Assembly (NCBI GenBank): GCA_963930645.1 | Contig: OZ005651.1 | Coordinates: 332,401,527 to 332,465,526, forward strand | Length of the DNA: 64,000 nucleotides | Direction of reading: 5' to 3' | Source: Salticus scenicus | Lineage: Eukaryota > Arthropoda > Arachnida > Araneae > Salticidae | In this document: piece after piece, positions 47,413-57,134 of the stretch | Position numbering within the stretch: position 1 is the first letter of the stretch | Layout: each line of letters starts with the position of its first letter | Made by a program: the position numbers and the translations under genes | The notes under the pieces: model-generated | Seen by the model: only the letters and a program-made list of their open reading frames with translations | Database searches by the model: none | What the model was told of the DNA's origin: nothing

Positions 47413-47577
47413 AAATTGCTACAAAATAATAGTGGTGTGGAAAATTAAGAACATTCAACGACTGTCGGAAATATGTATATATTGGAGAGAAATTTTCTAT
47501 AAATAAAGTGGTGTGAAATAAAGGCGGGGCTAAAAACATTCCGGAATAAATTAAAATGTTGGCATTTGGCATCTATG
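47172..47577. mobile_element. Foldback MITE expanded by insertion and (TA)n
   Basis: The left arm has AATTTATTCAGGAGTATTTT and CATACCACTTATTTTT; the right arm has AAAGTGGTGTGAAATAAAGG, GGCGGGGC and AATTAAAATGTTGGCA. Between them lies a second, partial copy and a (TA)n run of about 60 bp (47349-47408). Target duplication not determined. Confidence 0.6.
47349..47408. repeat. (TA)n microsatellite, ~30 units
   Basis: Uninterrupted TA dinucleotides. The open frames read through it are artefacts. Confidence 0.95.
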
Positions 47578-47599
47578 TTACATACTATACATACATGTA

Positions 47600-47670
47600 C
47601 AGTAAACTCCCGTACAATGAGGGAGATAGTTTAATAGGAAATCGCGTTATACAGGACATGCATTATCAGA
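47600..47670. mobile_element. pogo/Tigger-like terminus
   Basis: TACAGTAAACTCCCGTACAA and AAATCGCGTTATACAGGACA resemble the block at 34090-34190 and, in part, 39040-39105. It lies just outside the zinc-finger/polymerase region. Confidence 0.45.
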
Positions 47671-47726
47671 AAAAATGATTTTGCGTATTTGTGTTTGACT
47701 TTTTGTATGACGCCGGCATATTAAGC

Positions 47727-48007
47727 GATCTTCTTATCACTGTCATTGAACATACATGTATAAACATTCACACATAAATTCTTACACGTATACTTGAAAA
47801 TTCTTCCTTCACGTGTAATAAATCACCTTGCACTCTTTAAAAGAATATAAGTTTTCATTCCTTATACTCGTTAAAATAATATAAGTTTCTGAACAGAGTG
47901 ATAATTAGAAATTACCATTTTTTAGTTTTAAGCGCGATCTGGAATCGAACCTGACACATACCCTAATGACAATGTTTGAATTTTTTTGTAATTTATTCCC
48001 AACATTA
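47727..48007 (+). repeat. Left copy of an inverted ~280-bp flank
   Basis: From GATCTTCTTATCACTGTCAT to TTTATTCCCAACATTA this is an inverted, more than 95% similar copy of 55339-55619. Here it is joined directly to zinc-finger coding sequence; in the right copy about 830 bp separates the two. It contains GGTTCGATTCCAGATCGCGC (as complement), which resembles a tRNA B box. Confidence 0.9.
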
Positions 48008-48564
48008 AACTTTCGATTTGTTCAACTTGTAATAAAACTTTTTCTAAAAAGTCTAATTTAACTCGGCACGCAATGATTCATTCGGGTGTGAAGCCTTTTA
48101 TTTGCAATGTATGTCAAAAATCATTTAGTAGACCCGACGATTTGAAGAAATATTTAATAATTCATGAAAAGATTCCTACAGAATATGGATGCGAACAATG
48201 TAGTGAAAGCTTTAATCACAAGTATGAATTACTGAATCATATTCGAAAAAATCACAATAAGACTACAACTAAGCATACCTGTGAACTATGTAGTGAAATC
48301 TTCAGATGGAAATATGAGTTATTGAAACACATGAGAAAAAACCATCAAAAGCCTCCACCACAACATGAGTTGTCAGATTCCATAAGAAAAAATCATCGAA
48401 AGTCTTCACCGCAACATTTTTGTGAAAAATGCAGTGAAGTATTTAAATATAAAAAAGATTTGCGTCATCATACTTTAGACAAACATCGATCTCCTTTAGT
48501 ACAAGTGCAAATAACAAATTCTTCTGATCAAGATTTACTTAGGGAGAAAACTAAACATTTTTAA
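48008..48564 (+). pseudogene. C2H2 zinc-finger gene, N-terminally truncated (Polinton-like element)
   Basis: The frame opens at the junction with the duplicated flank, so the N-terminus is lost; the first ATG (48073) falls within finger 1. Five recognisable C2H2 fingers follow, with one degenerate unit between the fourth and fifth. Finger 2 has Tyr in place of its first zinc-binding His (DLKKYLIIH). The first two fingers are nearly identical to those of the minus-strand gene at 54287-54505. The gene stops at 48562-48564. The downstream segment 48583-48970 looks like the continuation of the same ancestral gene. Zinc fingers of this kind are known at the N-terminus of polymerase genes in arthropod Polinton/adintovirus-like elements; that link is inference here. 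Confidence 0.75.
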
Positions 48565-48582
48565 AGACAAAATGCTCTCAAT

Positions 48583-48970
48583 GTGTTTACAACCACTACC
48601 TTTGACAATAAAAACAATGATATAGATTTATTATCATTTTTTAATAATTTAAAAACTGATATTTTAAACGAACTGAACTTTCAATTAAATGAGAAAAGAG
48701 CACTGAAATGGCATACAATTGTTAAAGTTAAACTTACCCGTACTGTGCAAGAAGGGGGGTCAGGAATTTTTTTCTCCCTTTTTTCGATCAAATACTTTAA
48801 CATCCTTTTCATCAATAAGTATTGATAATGATCTTGAAAAAGCTTTTGCCAAGATGATAAAGAGTTTTGAAGAATTTAATGAACAAGGATCAGACTGGAC
48901 TTTAGAAGAAGTTATCGAATTAGAACTTCATATGGCTAAATACACTCCCTTTTCTTCGTCAAAAAACTAG
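48583..48970 (+). pseudogene. Fragment resembling the N-terminal part of a Polinton-like DNA polymerase gene
   Basis: Two frames make up this piece. The first (48583-48715) has an IDLLSFFNN segment like the repeats at the end of the 49246-50491 gene. After a stop and a frame change near 48760, the second frame (about 48800-48970) holds a GSDWTLEEVIELELHMAKY segment and stops at 48968-48970. In arthropod Polinton/adintovirus-like type-B polymerase proteins an N-terminal region with a GW-TL...LE...KY pattern precedes the catalytic part; I recognise that pattern, not the sequence of a named gene. No polymerase catalytic motif is present. Confidence 0.55.
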
Positions 48971-49245
48971 AATTTCCAGTAAAATTTAATTATTATAGTA
49001 TCATATAAGACAAAAATTGGCTAAATTTCTACTAATATTGACGATAGTTATAAAAATTTGGCATGAAATAAGAGAATTTGGCGTAAATTCATAAGTAAAA
49101 CTGATGGATGAAGAAAAAATTTGAGTTAGTTACAATCTTTTCTCGCTGTAGAGTTGTCTAAGTCCACATACTTAGTAGTTTTTAAACATTTTTGAAGTCT
49201 TTCTTTTAGAGTGATTTTTTATACTTTGCTAAACTGAAGTACAAA

Positions 49246-50491
49246 ATGGATAATACTTTACCATATGAGGAGACTCACGTTTCTGTTCAACAACCCCCTT
49301 CATCAACTTTTGAGGATGAGAAGTTATCTAAACTTTTTATTTGTTCAATTTGTAATAAGTCATTTAAAAAAAAAATCCTATCTTACTAGACATGTGAAGG
49401 TTCACAATGATATTAAACCTAATATTTGTTACGTGTGTGAGAAAGGATTTGTTACTTTACATCGTTTAAAAAGACATATAGAAACCCATAGAAAAATTTC
49501 CATAAGATACAAATGTGAATATTGTATTGAAAATTTTAATCGCAAGTGTGATTTATTTAAACATAAGAGATTATTTCATCAAAAAGTCTTACCTAAACAT
49601 CTATGTATTATTTGTAAAGATGCTTTTGAACACAAGTATGAATTAGAAAAACACAAGAGGGTGCATTATCGTAAACTTGAGTATATATGTGAGGAATGTT
49701 CTATAACCTTTCCAACTAAACATGCTTTTTCAAACCATAAACGAAAAAGTCATAAAAAGACTTTACATACCTACTGTTGTGACGAATGTACTGATACTTT
49801 TTCAAACAAACGGTATTTTTTAAAACATAAAAGAAATATGCATAAAAAATCTTCAATACAAACTAGACGAGTATTGCAACATAAGAGAAAGAATCATCTT
49901 AAAGACTTTAACGTACGTAGAAAATGTAATGAACGAAGTGCTAACAATGAATTACCAACAGTTAATAATGACAATGAGAATCTGGACTTGTTAAATTTTT
50001 TGGATAATTTTCACACTGAATGTATAAATGATGTTTTTGACTTACCTTCCAACAACTTTCAGAATGAAAATATAGACTTCAAAATTTTTTTGAACAATTC
50101 GAATGTGGAATATACAAGTGAAAATAATGTTGATGGCTTATCTACCAAAGTTGAAAATAACAACTTAAATAATTATAACCTGATACAAACTGATTTACCT
50201 CTAGTAAACTACGACAATGAAAGTCTGAACTTGTTAAATTTTTTGAATAACTTTAATCCCAAATGCTTGAATGATTTTTCTGCTAACAACAAAAATATGA
50301 ATTCGAATAATTTTAGTATGAATCAAAATGAGTTAGTAACAGATAACTTTAACAATGAAAATCTAGACTTGCTAAATTTTTTGAATAACTTTAATGCCGA
50401 TTGTATGAACGATATTCCAACAATACAGATTTGTGTGAATTTGCTGTTTTGTATTATTGTGAATGAATTTCAAATAAAAAGATTTCAATGA
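49246..50491 (+). pseudogene. C2H2 zinc-finger gene with Asn-rich repeats, one frameshift
   Basis: ATG at 49246 starts a leader related to the one at 54505 (both share KLSKL-ICS). One extra A in a 10-base A run (49366-49375) shifts the frame inside finger 1; the remaining reading frame is intact to TGA at 50489-50491. Six C2H2 fingers follow, then a degenerate HKRKNH unit. The last 180 residues are rich in Asn and carry four spaced copies of a motif of the type ENLDLLNFLNNFN..C.ND (near 49975, 50065, 50217 and 50355, the second poorly kept). Alternating acid, aromatic and leucine residues could form an activation or interaction segment. The short hydrophobic end looks like an accidental read-through. 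A sequencing error in the A run would make the gene intact. Confidence 0.7.
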
Positions 50492-50874
50492 AAAAGGTTT
50501 GTTTTAATTTTATTACAAAATCACCTTTGATATAATATTTTCTATTAGAATACAAACTTAAGTGTCATCTTTTTGAAATCAAAACATGTAAAAAGTTTAC
50601 TTGGGTATTAGAGATACACTTTTTTAATTACTGTAGAAGTATTGTTTGAGTATAATATTTAAACACTAAGTAAAATTTATGCACAATAGTAGTTTTATAA
50701 ACTATCAAACTTACATCGAAGAAGAAAAAACTTGTAAAATTGTTTTACCACTCAATTGTAAAGTACTTGTAAAAATCTTAAATGAATTTATCTTATTAAC
50801 AATTTTCTGAAAAACTAACTTATAAAAATTTTTAGATATACTTATGAAGTTAGTATTTTCCTAAGTACCATATT
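50492..50874. other. AT-rich stretch downstream of the zinc-finger gene
   Basis: No motif recognised. Confidence 0.5.
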
Positions 50875-51159
50875 CAGGGCCTGATTAAGGGGGAAGCTCG
50901 CTCTTGACACATTATTTATACTTACACCGTTATTTTTTAACAAATACTTTCCTCCTATAATAAACAGAAAATTTTCATTAAAAATTATTTTAAAAGAATT
51001 CTGGTGTCTAATAACGGTGAGTAAATTGGTTTGTTTTACACCGTTCATTTTTTATAAAAAATATTTCCTCGTCAAAGCGTGGAATTTCTGTAACATGAAG
51101 TAAAAAATAATTGTAAAAATATTCCGGTATGAGCGAGCTTCCCCCTTAATCAGGCCCTG
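50875..51159. mobile_element. hAT-type MITE (285 bp)
   Basis: Ends CAGGGCCTGATTAAGGGGGA and its exact complement (about 30 bp of inverted repeat). The 8-bp flank ACCATATT is identical on both sides (50867-50874, 51160-51167). Confidence 0.95.
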
Positions 51160-51934
51160 ACCATATTTGAATCTTACTTTGAATATGCATATTCAAAGCG
51201 ATTTGTACTTTAACTAAAATCACAATCTACATTCTGAAGAGTGTAAAAATAATTTTATAGTTACAACTTAAACTTTTATATATGGGTATGTCCACGATTG
51301 TATTTTAACTTTATTTTTATTTTTAGAATAAGGAAAATATTTTGTAAGAATTGTGAAAGCTTAATTTTAGAAGTTCGTGAAATTTTACAAATTTTTTTAA
51401 AATATTTTTGTCAAATGTTTTCTTTATGTCACATCACTTAGAAAAAAATTAATTGTTTTTAGTAGAATTGCTAACACAAAGCATTAAGTTAGAAAATTTG
51501 TAGATAAAACTTAAAAGGTATGAAAAACCATATGTGAAGTAATAACAAAAATATATATAGTTTCAAGTTTAGACATGGTTGAACAAGCTTGAGGAGACAC
51601 TAAAACCTGTTGCTGACGTCATAACGCGTGTGAAGGAAGATTATAATCATTGGATATGAGTTCCCCCTAATACACTACGTCACGAACCAACCACTACGTG
51701 ACAAAAACAACCATTTTGCTCACACTTCTCACCTTTGTTGGACTTATATTATTTTACTCTGCATATTAACGATAATCTGTAAAAAAAACTTTGTCGTTTT
51801 TTACACTTTGTTGGAAAAAGTTTTCGTCTAAACATCAAATGATATATTTTAGACATCTTTTCAGTATAAGGAAAGTTGATACTTTTCTCATGTATAAAAA
51901 AATTATGATTAATCGAAATCCCGATATGACTTAA
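51160..51934. other. Non-coding stretch with a diverged direct repeat
   Basis: 51738-51860 (GACTTATATTATTTTACTCT then AAAAAACTTT, TTTTTACACTTTG, AAACATC) recurs in the same orientation at 53748-53870. The two copies lie on opposite sides of the polymerase fragment. Confidence 0.65.
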
Positions 51935-52668
51935 CCCTTTGCCGCTCAGTGTTCCACTACATGGAACACCTAACTTCGCTAGCTTCTCCAACTGTTAAAT
52001 TAAATCGCAAATGCATAAAAATAGGTTTATTTTTAACTTTGAACTTTCCTTTTCACCCATAGATGACACCACTACACAAGGCAATCCATGATATTTAACT
52101 GAGACGCGTTATTTTAAATCCTCGTATTTACAAGAAATTTTGTAAATTTTTTTTGTGATCAAAAATGATTGCTTGAAAAAAAATTTCTATGTGATATCGC
52201 TGGCTGTACTCTAAATTATTTATTCTATATTATTTTTAACTTTTTATACAGGAAGCATACGAGGAATTGTTGAATAAAATAAGGTGTTCCATCTCCTGGA
52301 ACACTGCGACTCTAGCGCTTTTCATTACGCAACCGAAAGCAATGATGACAGAAGATAGCTTTGTTCACGTTTTCTGTTTTCCTCTGTTTGGAGGGAATGA
52401 CGTCAAGCTATCAGATGCTGCGAGGGAGAGTTTTTATTTATTTTTTTATTTATTTATTTTTTTAAATAAACAACCAAGAAATATACATTCCAGACTTCTA
52501 CCAAAAGGGTGTGACGTGCTTCTTAAAATTTCATGAAGCTAAAAAATAGACTAATTGTAAATATTTTTGCACATAGGACTTGTATATATGTATACTAACT
52601 GTAAATATCAAATTATTTCATAAAAAATAACATAACCAAGTTTTATTTATTTATTTATTTTATTTATT

Positions 52669-52699
<31 letters not shown>

Positions 52700-53033
52700 T
52701 TTTTTTTTTTTTGGGGGGGGGGGGCTAGAGTAGCAGGCCTCCCCGTGTGTAAACCCTGGGTCATGCGAAATCTGCTACACAGGTATAATACAGTGTTTTT
52801 TAATTCATATGAAAATCTTTTACTCATTTACGCGCTTCGCTGAAATGCTCACTTAGACGCACTTTTCAGAGCTCTAGTGGCGCAGTGTTCCAGCTGATGG
52901 AACACCCACAGATTAAAAACGGTAAGTACGATCTTTACAAAATTATACCTGCGTACTCCTTTAGACCTAAGTAGATAGTCTACAACTTCTTTTCTTGAAA
53001 TTCAAACTTTAAAGGGTAGTGAGCTCTAAAGGG
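51935..53033. mobile_element. piggyBac-type element, non-autonomous (1099 bp)
   Basis: TTAA lies at 51931-51934 and 53034-53037; ends are CCCTTTGCCGCTCAGTG and complement CCCTTTAGAGCTCACTAC. Three 21-nt palindromes of form GTGTTCCA-N5-TGGAACAC lie at 51949-51969, 52284-52304 and 52885-52905. A (TTTA)n and poly-T/poly-G tract occupies 52640-52723. The element abuts the polymerase fragment on its right. No transposase motif. Confidence 0.85.
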
Positions 53034-53034
53034 T

Positions 53035-53487
53035 TAAACCACTGCCCTATAGAAATATTTCAAACTAATGTGTTTAAAACATTGAAGTTTCACCCAACTG
53101 AAAACGAAAAAGTCATTGGGAAATTTAAAGATGAGCTGAGTGGTGATATAACTCTAGAGTTTGTAGAACTGAAGGCCAAAATGTATTCTATAAAATCATG
53201 TAAAGATGAAAAAAAAGAGAGCTAAAGGTGTTTCCACACAGGTTGTTCGACATAAAATTAATCATGAAGACTATTTCCAGTGTTTACAGCAACAGAAAAC
53301 AAGTATTGAAAAACAAATAAAAAGTAGTCAAGAATGTCACAAACTGTATACAATCCACCAAAATAAAATCAGTCTAAGTCCCTTCAACGATAAAAGGTAT
53401 ATTTTGAATGATGGTGTTAGCTCAATACCAAAATATCATCCTTCAGTTACTAATAGTTCTATTAACCTACCTACAAAACTTACTTAA
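53035..53487 (+). pseudogene. C-terminal fragment of a Polinton/adintovirus-like type-B DNA polymerase
   Basis: About 150 residues in two frames. The first ends in a region with FVELKAKMYS (53157-53189). After a frame change at an 8-base A run (53209-53216) it resumes with RAKGVST and runs through HKLYTIHQNKISLSPF and NDKRYIL (near 53400) to TAA at 53485-53487. This order (KMYS, AKGV, LYT, F-DKR) is what I know from the extreme C-terminus of protein-primed type-B polymerases of arthropod Polintons and adintovirus-like elements. The catalytic DTD and exonuclease motifs are absent. The left boundary is the piggyBac-type insertion. The sequence is only a relic. Confidence 0.75.
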
Positions 53488-54286
53488 AAAGATTTGGGGC
53501 GTCACATATATCTACAAATGTGACGGGCGGAGGTGGGACCCCATATAAATAAATTAAAAAAATTTCTATATATCATTCAAATATAAAACTTAATCTCGAA
53601 AAATAGTAGTGTGAATTTGTTTAAGTTCATACGTAAACACTTGTGCACATATATGTATCTTCGTTAATATACACTAGTTTTACATAGCACTAAGTTATGT
53701 TTTACTAATTTCAAATTTAACAAAAAGTACTTATGTTTACTTACAATTCTTGACTTATATTATTTTACTTTGTATATTAAACTGACGACCTGTAAAAAAC
53801 TTTAACATTTTTACACTTTGAGGTAAAAATTTCTACCCAAACATCGAATTATATCTTACAAACATGAATTGATGTGTATTTGTTTTAAAAATCACTAATT
53901 TCCATTATACCAAAGTATATTTTATAATATTTAAACAATTCTTATTTTACAAAAATTAACTTGTATACATTTCTAAGTCTTTAATAAAAATCTTCATTTT
54001 TTTTCTCCCAAAGACTTTAAACTATTCGAGATGTTTGTACTTCAAGTGCAATCCAATACTATTTGCCTAACAATGTGGAATATCATATGTTAAGAAAATC
54101 TTAAATTTTGACTAAGTTGCAATGCTCAGTGAAAGTATTTTAAGATTAGTTTGCTAAAATTTACTAAGTGTCATAATATTTTTCAGTTATTAAACGAAAA
54201 ATTGTGTAAAATTTAGTATTTCTTGACAAAAAATTTTAGTGTAATTCTCTTCTTTAATGAAACACTTAGTAAATTTTAATTAAATG
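53488..54286. other. Non-coding spacer with the second copy of a direct repeat
   Basis: It contains a GTCACAT...ATGTGAC hairpin at about 53502-53524 just after the polymerase stop and the repeat 53748-53870. Convergent layout with the minus-strand zinc-finger relic makes it a possible shared 3' end region. Confidence 0.5.
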
Positions 54287-54505
54287 TTTCTTCAAATCGT
54301 CGGGTCTACTAAATGATTTTTGACATACATTGCAAATAAAAGGCTTCACACCCGAATGAATCATTGCGTGCCGAGTTAAATTAGACTTTTTAGAAAAAGT
54401 TTTTTTACAAGTTGAACAAATCGAAAGTTTAGATAACTTCTTGTCATCGATTTGTGATATAGCGGTTTGTTGATTTAAAATAGGTGTCTCCGCAGATAGA
54501 TCCAT
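54287..54505 (-). pseudogene. C2H2 zinc-finger gene, truncated after two fingers
   Basis: Starts at ATG 54505 with MDLSAETPILNQQTAIS, a leader present in this copy but deleted from the one at 48008. Two well-formed fingers follow (CSTCKKTF...H-H and CNVCQKSFSRPDDLKKHLI), after which similarity to the plus-strand copy ends and three unrelated codons lead to a stop. Its 5' flank (55339-55619) is the inverted twin of 47727-48007. Confidence 0.75.
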
Positions 54506-55338
54506 CTCTTGACCCGATTTAAACTATCAATATGTTTCACGGAATTCAGGTTAAAAAACACACGTCTTCACTCCGTAAAAATAAGGTAGTAAGTGATGAT
54601 ATTTTTGTTCGCTCCTCATTTATACCGTATGTTCTCCGCCAAATCTGAATTAATCGCCAAATGTATTTTAAACTCTACCAAATGCATTCAAAATCTTGTA
54701 ACATATATTCGAAAATATTACTAAATTGTTTTAAATCAAGCCAAATTTATGTTAAATGATTTCACATTTGTATATTTATCACTAAATTGTACAGGTTTAC
54801 TCTAAAATAATGTAAAGAATCAGGGAAGTGTATAGAAAATTATTAAACTATAAAAGTTAATAAAGAAGATGAAAATATATGTAAGTTAATGAATAGTAGC
54901 CCATAAGGAGTGTGATTTAATGGTATTTTTGTTAAAAATGTTAGTTAAATTTATGTCAAGTAAAATAATTTGTGTGAAAACTTTTCAATTTATAATTATA
55001 TGTTTGAAGACTGCAATATTTGATTAAAATATTTTTTAAGTATGCATAAATGCGTATGAAAACTTTAGAAAACCTGGGTACGTATCAATGAATTAAAAAA
55101 ATTATACAGTAATATATATTTTTTAACTCTGTATTTTTCAAAGATAACTTTCTTTTTTACAAACTTGTATATCAGGAAGGAAAAATCTAATAAAATAAAG
55201 TGTGAGATAGCTTATAAGGTGGGAAATTTCACAGTGTTAAAGAGGTAGAAAGTAGTAAAAATTAGTGAAAACTCTTTATTTTGAGGCAGATTGTTGAATA
55301 TTTCTTAGGAAACACATCTTAAAATACCTAATGTTGGG
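54506..55338. other. 5' region of the minus-strand zinc-finger relic
   Basis: This segment has no counterpart in the left copy: there the flank joins the finger coding at a TA-rich junction. A motif ATCTGAATTAATCGCCAAAT near 54654 recurs near 55613. No gene seen. Confidence 0.5.
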
Positions 55339-55619
55339 AATAAATTACAAAAAAATTCAAACATTGTCATTAGGGTAAGTGTCAGGTTCGATTCCAGATC
55401 GCGCTTAAAACTAAAAAATGGTAATTTCTAATTATCACTCTGTTCAAAAACTTATATTATTTTAACGAGTATAAGGAATGAAAACTTATATTATTTTAAA
55501 GAGTGCAAGGTAATTTATTACACGTGAAGGAAGAATTTTCAAGTATACATGTAAGAATTTATGTGTGAATGTTTATACATGTATGTTCGATGACAGTGAT
55601 AAGACGATCCTAATCTGAA
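55339..55619 (-). repeat. Right copy of the inverted ~280-bp flank
   Basis: Complement of 47727-48007. It includes GTGTCAGGTTCGATTCCAGA (tRNA B-box-like) and ends at GATC on the outer side, where similarity stops on both sides. Confidence 0.9.
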
Positions 55620-55915
55620 TTATCGCCAAATACTCTAAAATTTTTGTAGATATATCCTAAAATTTATTTAAAATCAGTGTAGTAGCGGAAATCTAAATAA
55701 ATTTGTGAAAAAAAAAATCTTCTGTCATTGTGAATGCAATAGTGGATAATCTCCTTCAAGCGTCTAAGGAGGGGAGAAAAACAGGTTCTCTTGTGAGATA
55801 TGACCTTGGCATACCAGTGAGGGGAGACTAATGAAAAATTTATGCTAAAGCTAATATTATTCAGACGTTTGTTAATTAATCGAATATCGAATTTCCAACA
55901 TGTTGAAGAACTTTC

Positions 55916-56500
55916 AATCATCTTTTTACTAAATTTTTACTCTCATTGTCATTTTTCATAAAACTTTCGTAAACTTTTACAAGAAAATTCATAATTAATA
56001 GGTTTGTAATTACACTGTTTTAATTACTAACGATAAAAAAGAGTCATTCTACAATTATCGAAATAGATAATAAGTTTGCCAGTCTATTCTATTTATTTTG
56101 GGAGGGTCGGAAGGTATCGTAGACTGCTACATTTCAACGTAAGGGGTGATAGGTTTTGTTAAAATAATTCAAGGTATAGGCCGGGTTCGAATTTCACTTA
56201 TATATTTGAGATTTTAATCATCTTTTAACTTAATTTTCACACACATCATCTTTTTTCATAAAACATTTTGGTGAATTTTTACAAGGAAATCCTTAATTAA
56301 TATTTTTTAAATTATTATTCTGTAATAAATACCATTTAAACGATTGAATTCTTTTCGAGCAATAGCATTTATAGGTTAAAAAAGATTTGTGCAGACATAT
56401 AATAGAAAAATCACTCACACACGCGCGAAAACTGCATTCTTATGGAAATATTTTTTACTGCAAGGTATCGGGTTCGAATCCCAGTAAGACTTCTCTATTT
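55916..56500. repeat. Two ~300-bp diverged repeats with tRNA-like GGTTCGAAT motifs
   Basis: Units at about 55916 and 56216 share AATCATCTTTT, TTTTTCATAAAAC, TTTTACAAG and TTAATTAATA. Each is followed by a GGGTTCGAAT motif (56171-56180 and about 56475-56484), and a related GGTTCGATTCC lies at 55387. The second reads CGGGTTCGAATCCCAG, a good T-arm by itself, but I see no A box at the right distance. Confidence 0.55.
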
Positions 56501-56782
56501 CTTTCATAATATATTCACATCAACATCCTCCATTCTTAAATTCATATTTTTTTTTATTTATTTCTTATTTATTTCTCAATTTTTAAATTTCATTTTTTTT
56601 TTTTTTTAATTTCAAATTTTTTAAATTTTTTAAATTTTTTTATAATTTATTACTCATAAACAATAACCTTCACACAACCCCACAAAAATTCTCTTTTTAA
56701 AACCATCGTCATCTTTCACGCCATTCATTAAAATTTCCTCATTAACAACCTTAATTAATACCCTCATCACGTTGTTTCACAA

Positions 56783-56935
56783 TTAAGTCAGAGGATGTCT
56801 CAAGGATGATACCAACCCATCCAGGCCCTCAGGGGATGGTGCGACACCCGTACGGCTCCGTTCGCTCCGCCGGTGCCGCAGTGCCACCTCCTGCTGATGG
56901 TCAACCGGCCTTTCTTACCTACTACTGTATATTGT
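56783..56935. other. GC-rich island of ~150 bp
   Basis: This block (CCAGGCCCTCAGGGGATGGT, GCGACACCCGTACGGCTCCG) is far richer in GC than anything else in the window. It contains no open frame with a motif I know. It may be the end of a retrotransposon or foreign sequence. Confidence 0.4.
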
Positions 56936-57134
56936 TCCAGAAATTATTATTATTTTTTTTAAGTTAATTAAATTAAGACATATCTATATGTGAGACATCA
57001 ACGAGGAAAAAAATATCTATTGAAAGACTTTTATTGGCTCTAAAAGTTGAATATTTCTTTAAAGAGAGAAATGGAGAGAAAGAGAGAATGTCCTGTAATT
57101 TTATTATTATTTTTTATACCATGGATGATTACTT

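Noticed and set aside
47257..47572. Open frames on both strands through 47349-47408
   Set aside because: They consist of a (TA)n microsatellite read as alternating Tyr-Ile and are not genes.
48008..50491. One continuous host zinc-finger gene with introns
   Set aside because: The two plus-strand loci have separate related N-termini and paralogous fingers, and I see no splice signals linking them; they are better read as two copies.
47727..55619. Complete Polinton with terminal repeats
   Set aside because: The outer flanks show no 6-bp target duplication, and the integrase, ATPase, protease and capsid genes are not detectable.
56460..56500. tRNA gene at the GGGTTCGAATCCCAG motif
   Set aside because: The T-arm-like hairpin is good, but no D arm, anticodon arm or A box is present within 80 bp upstream.
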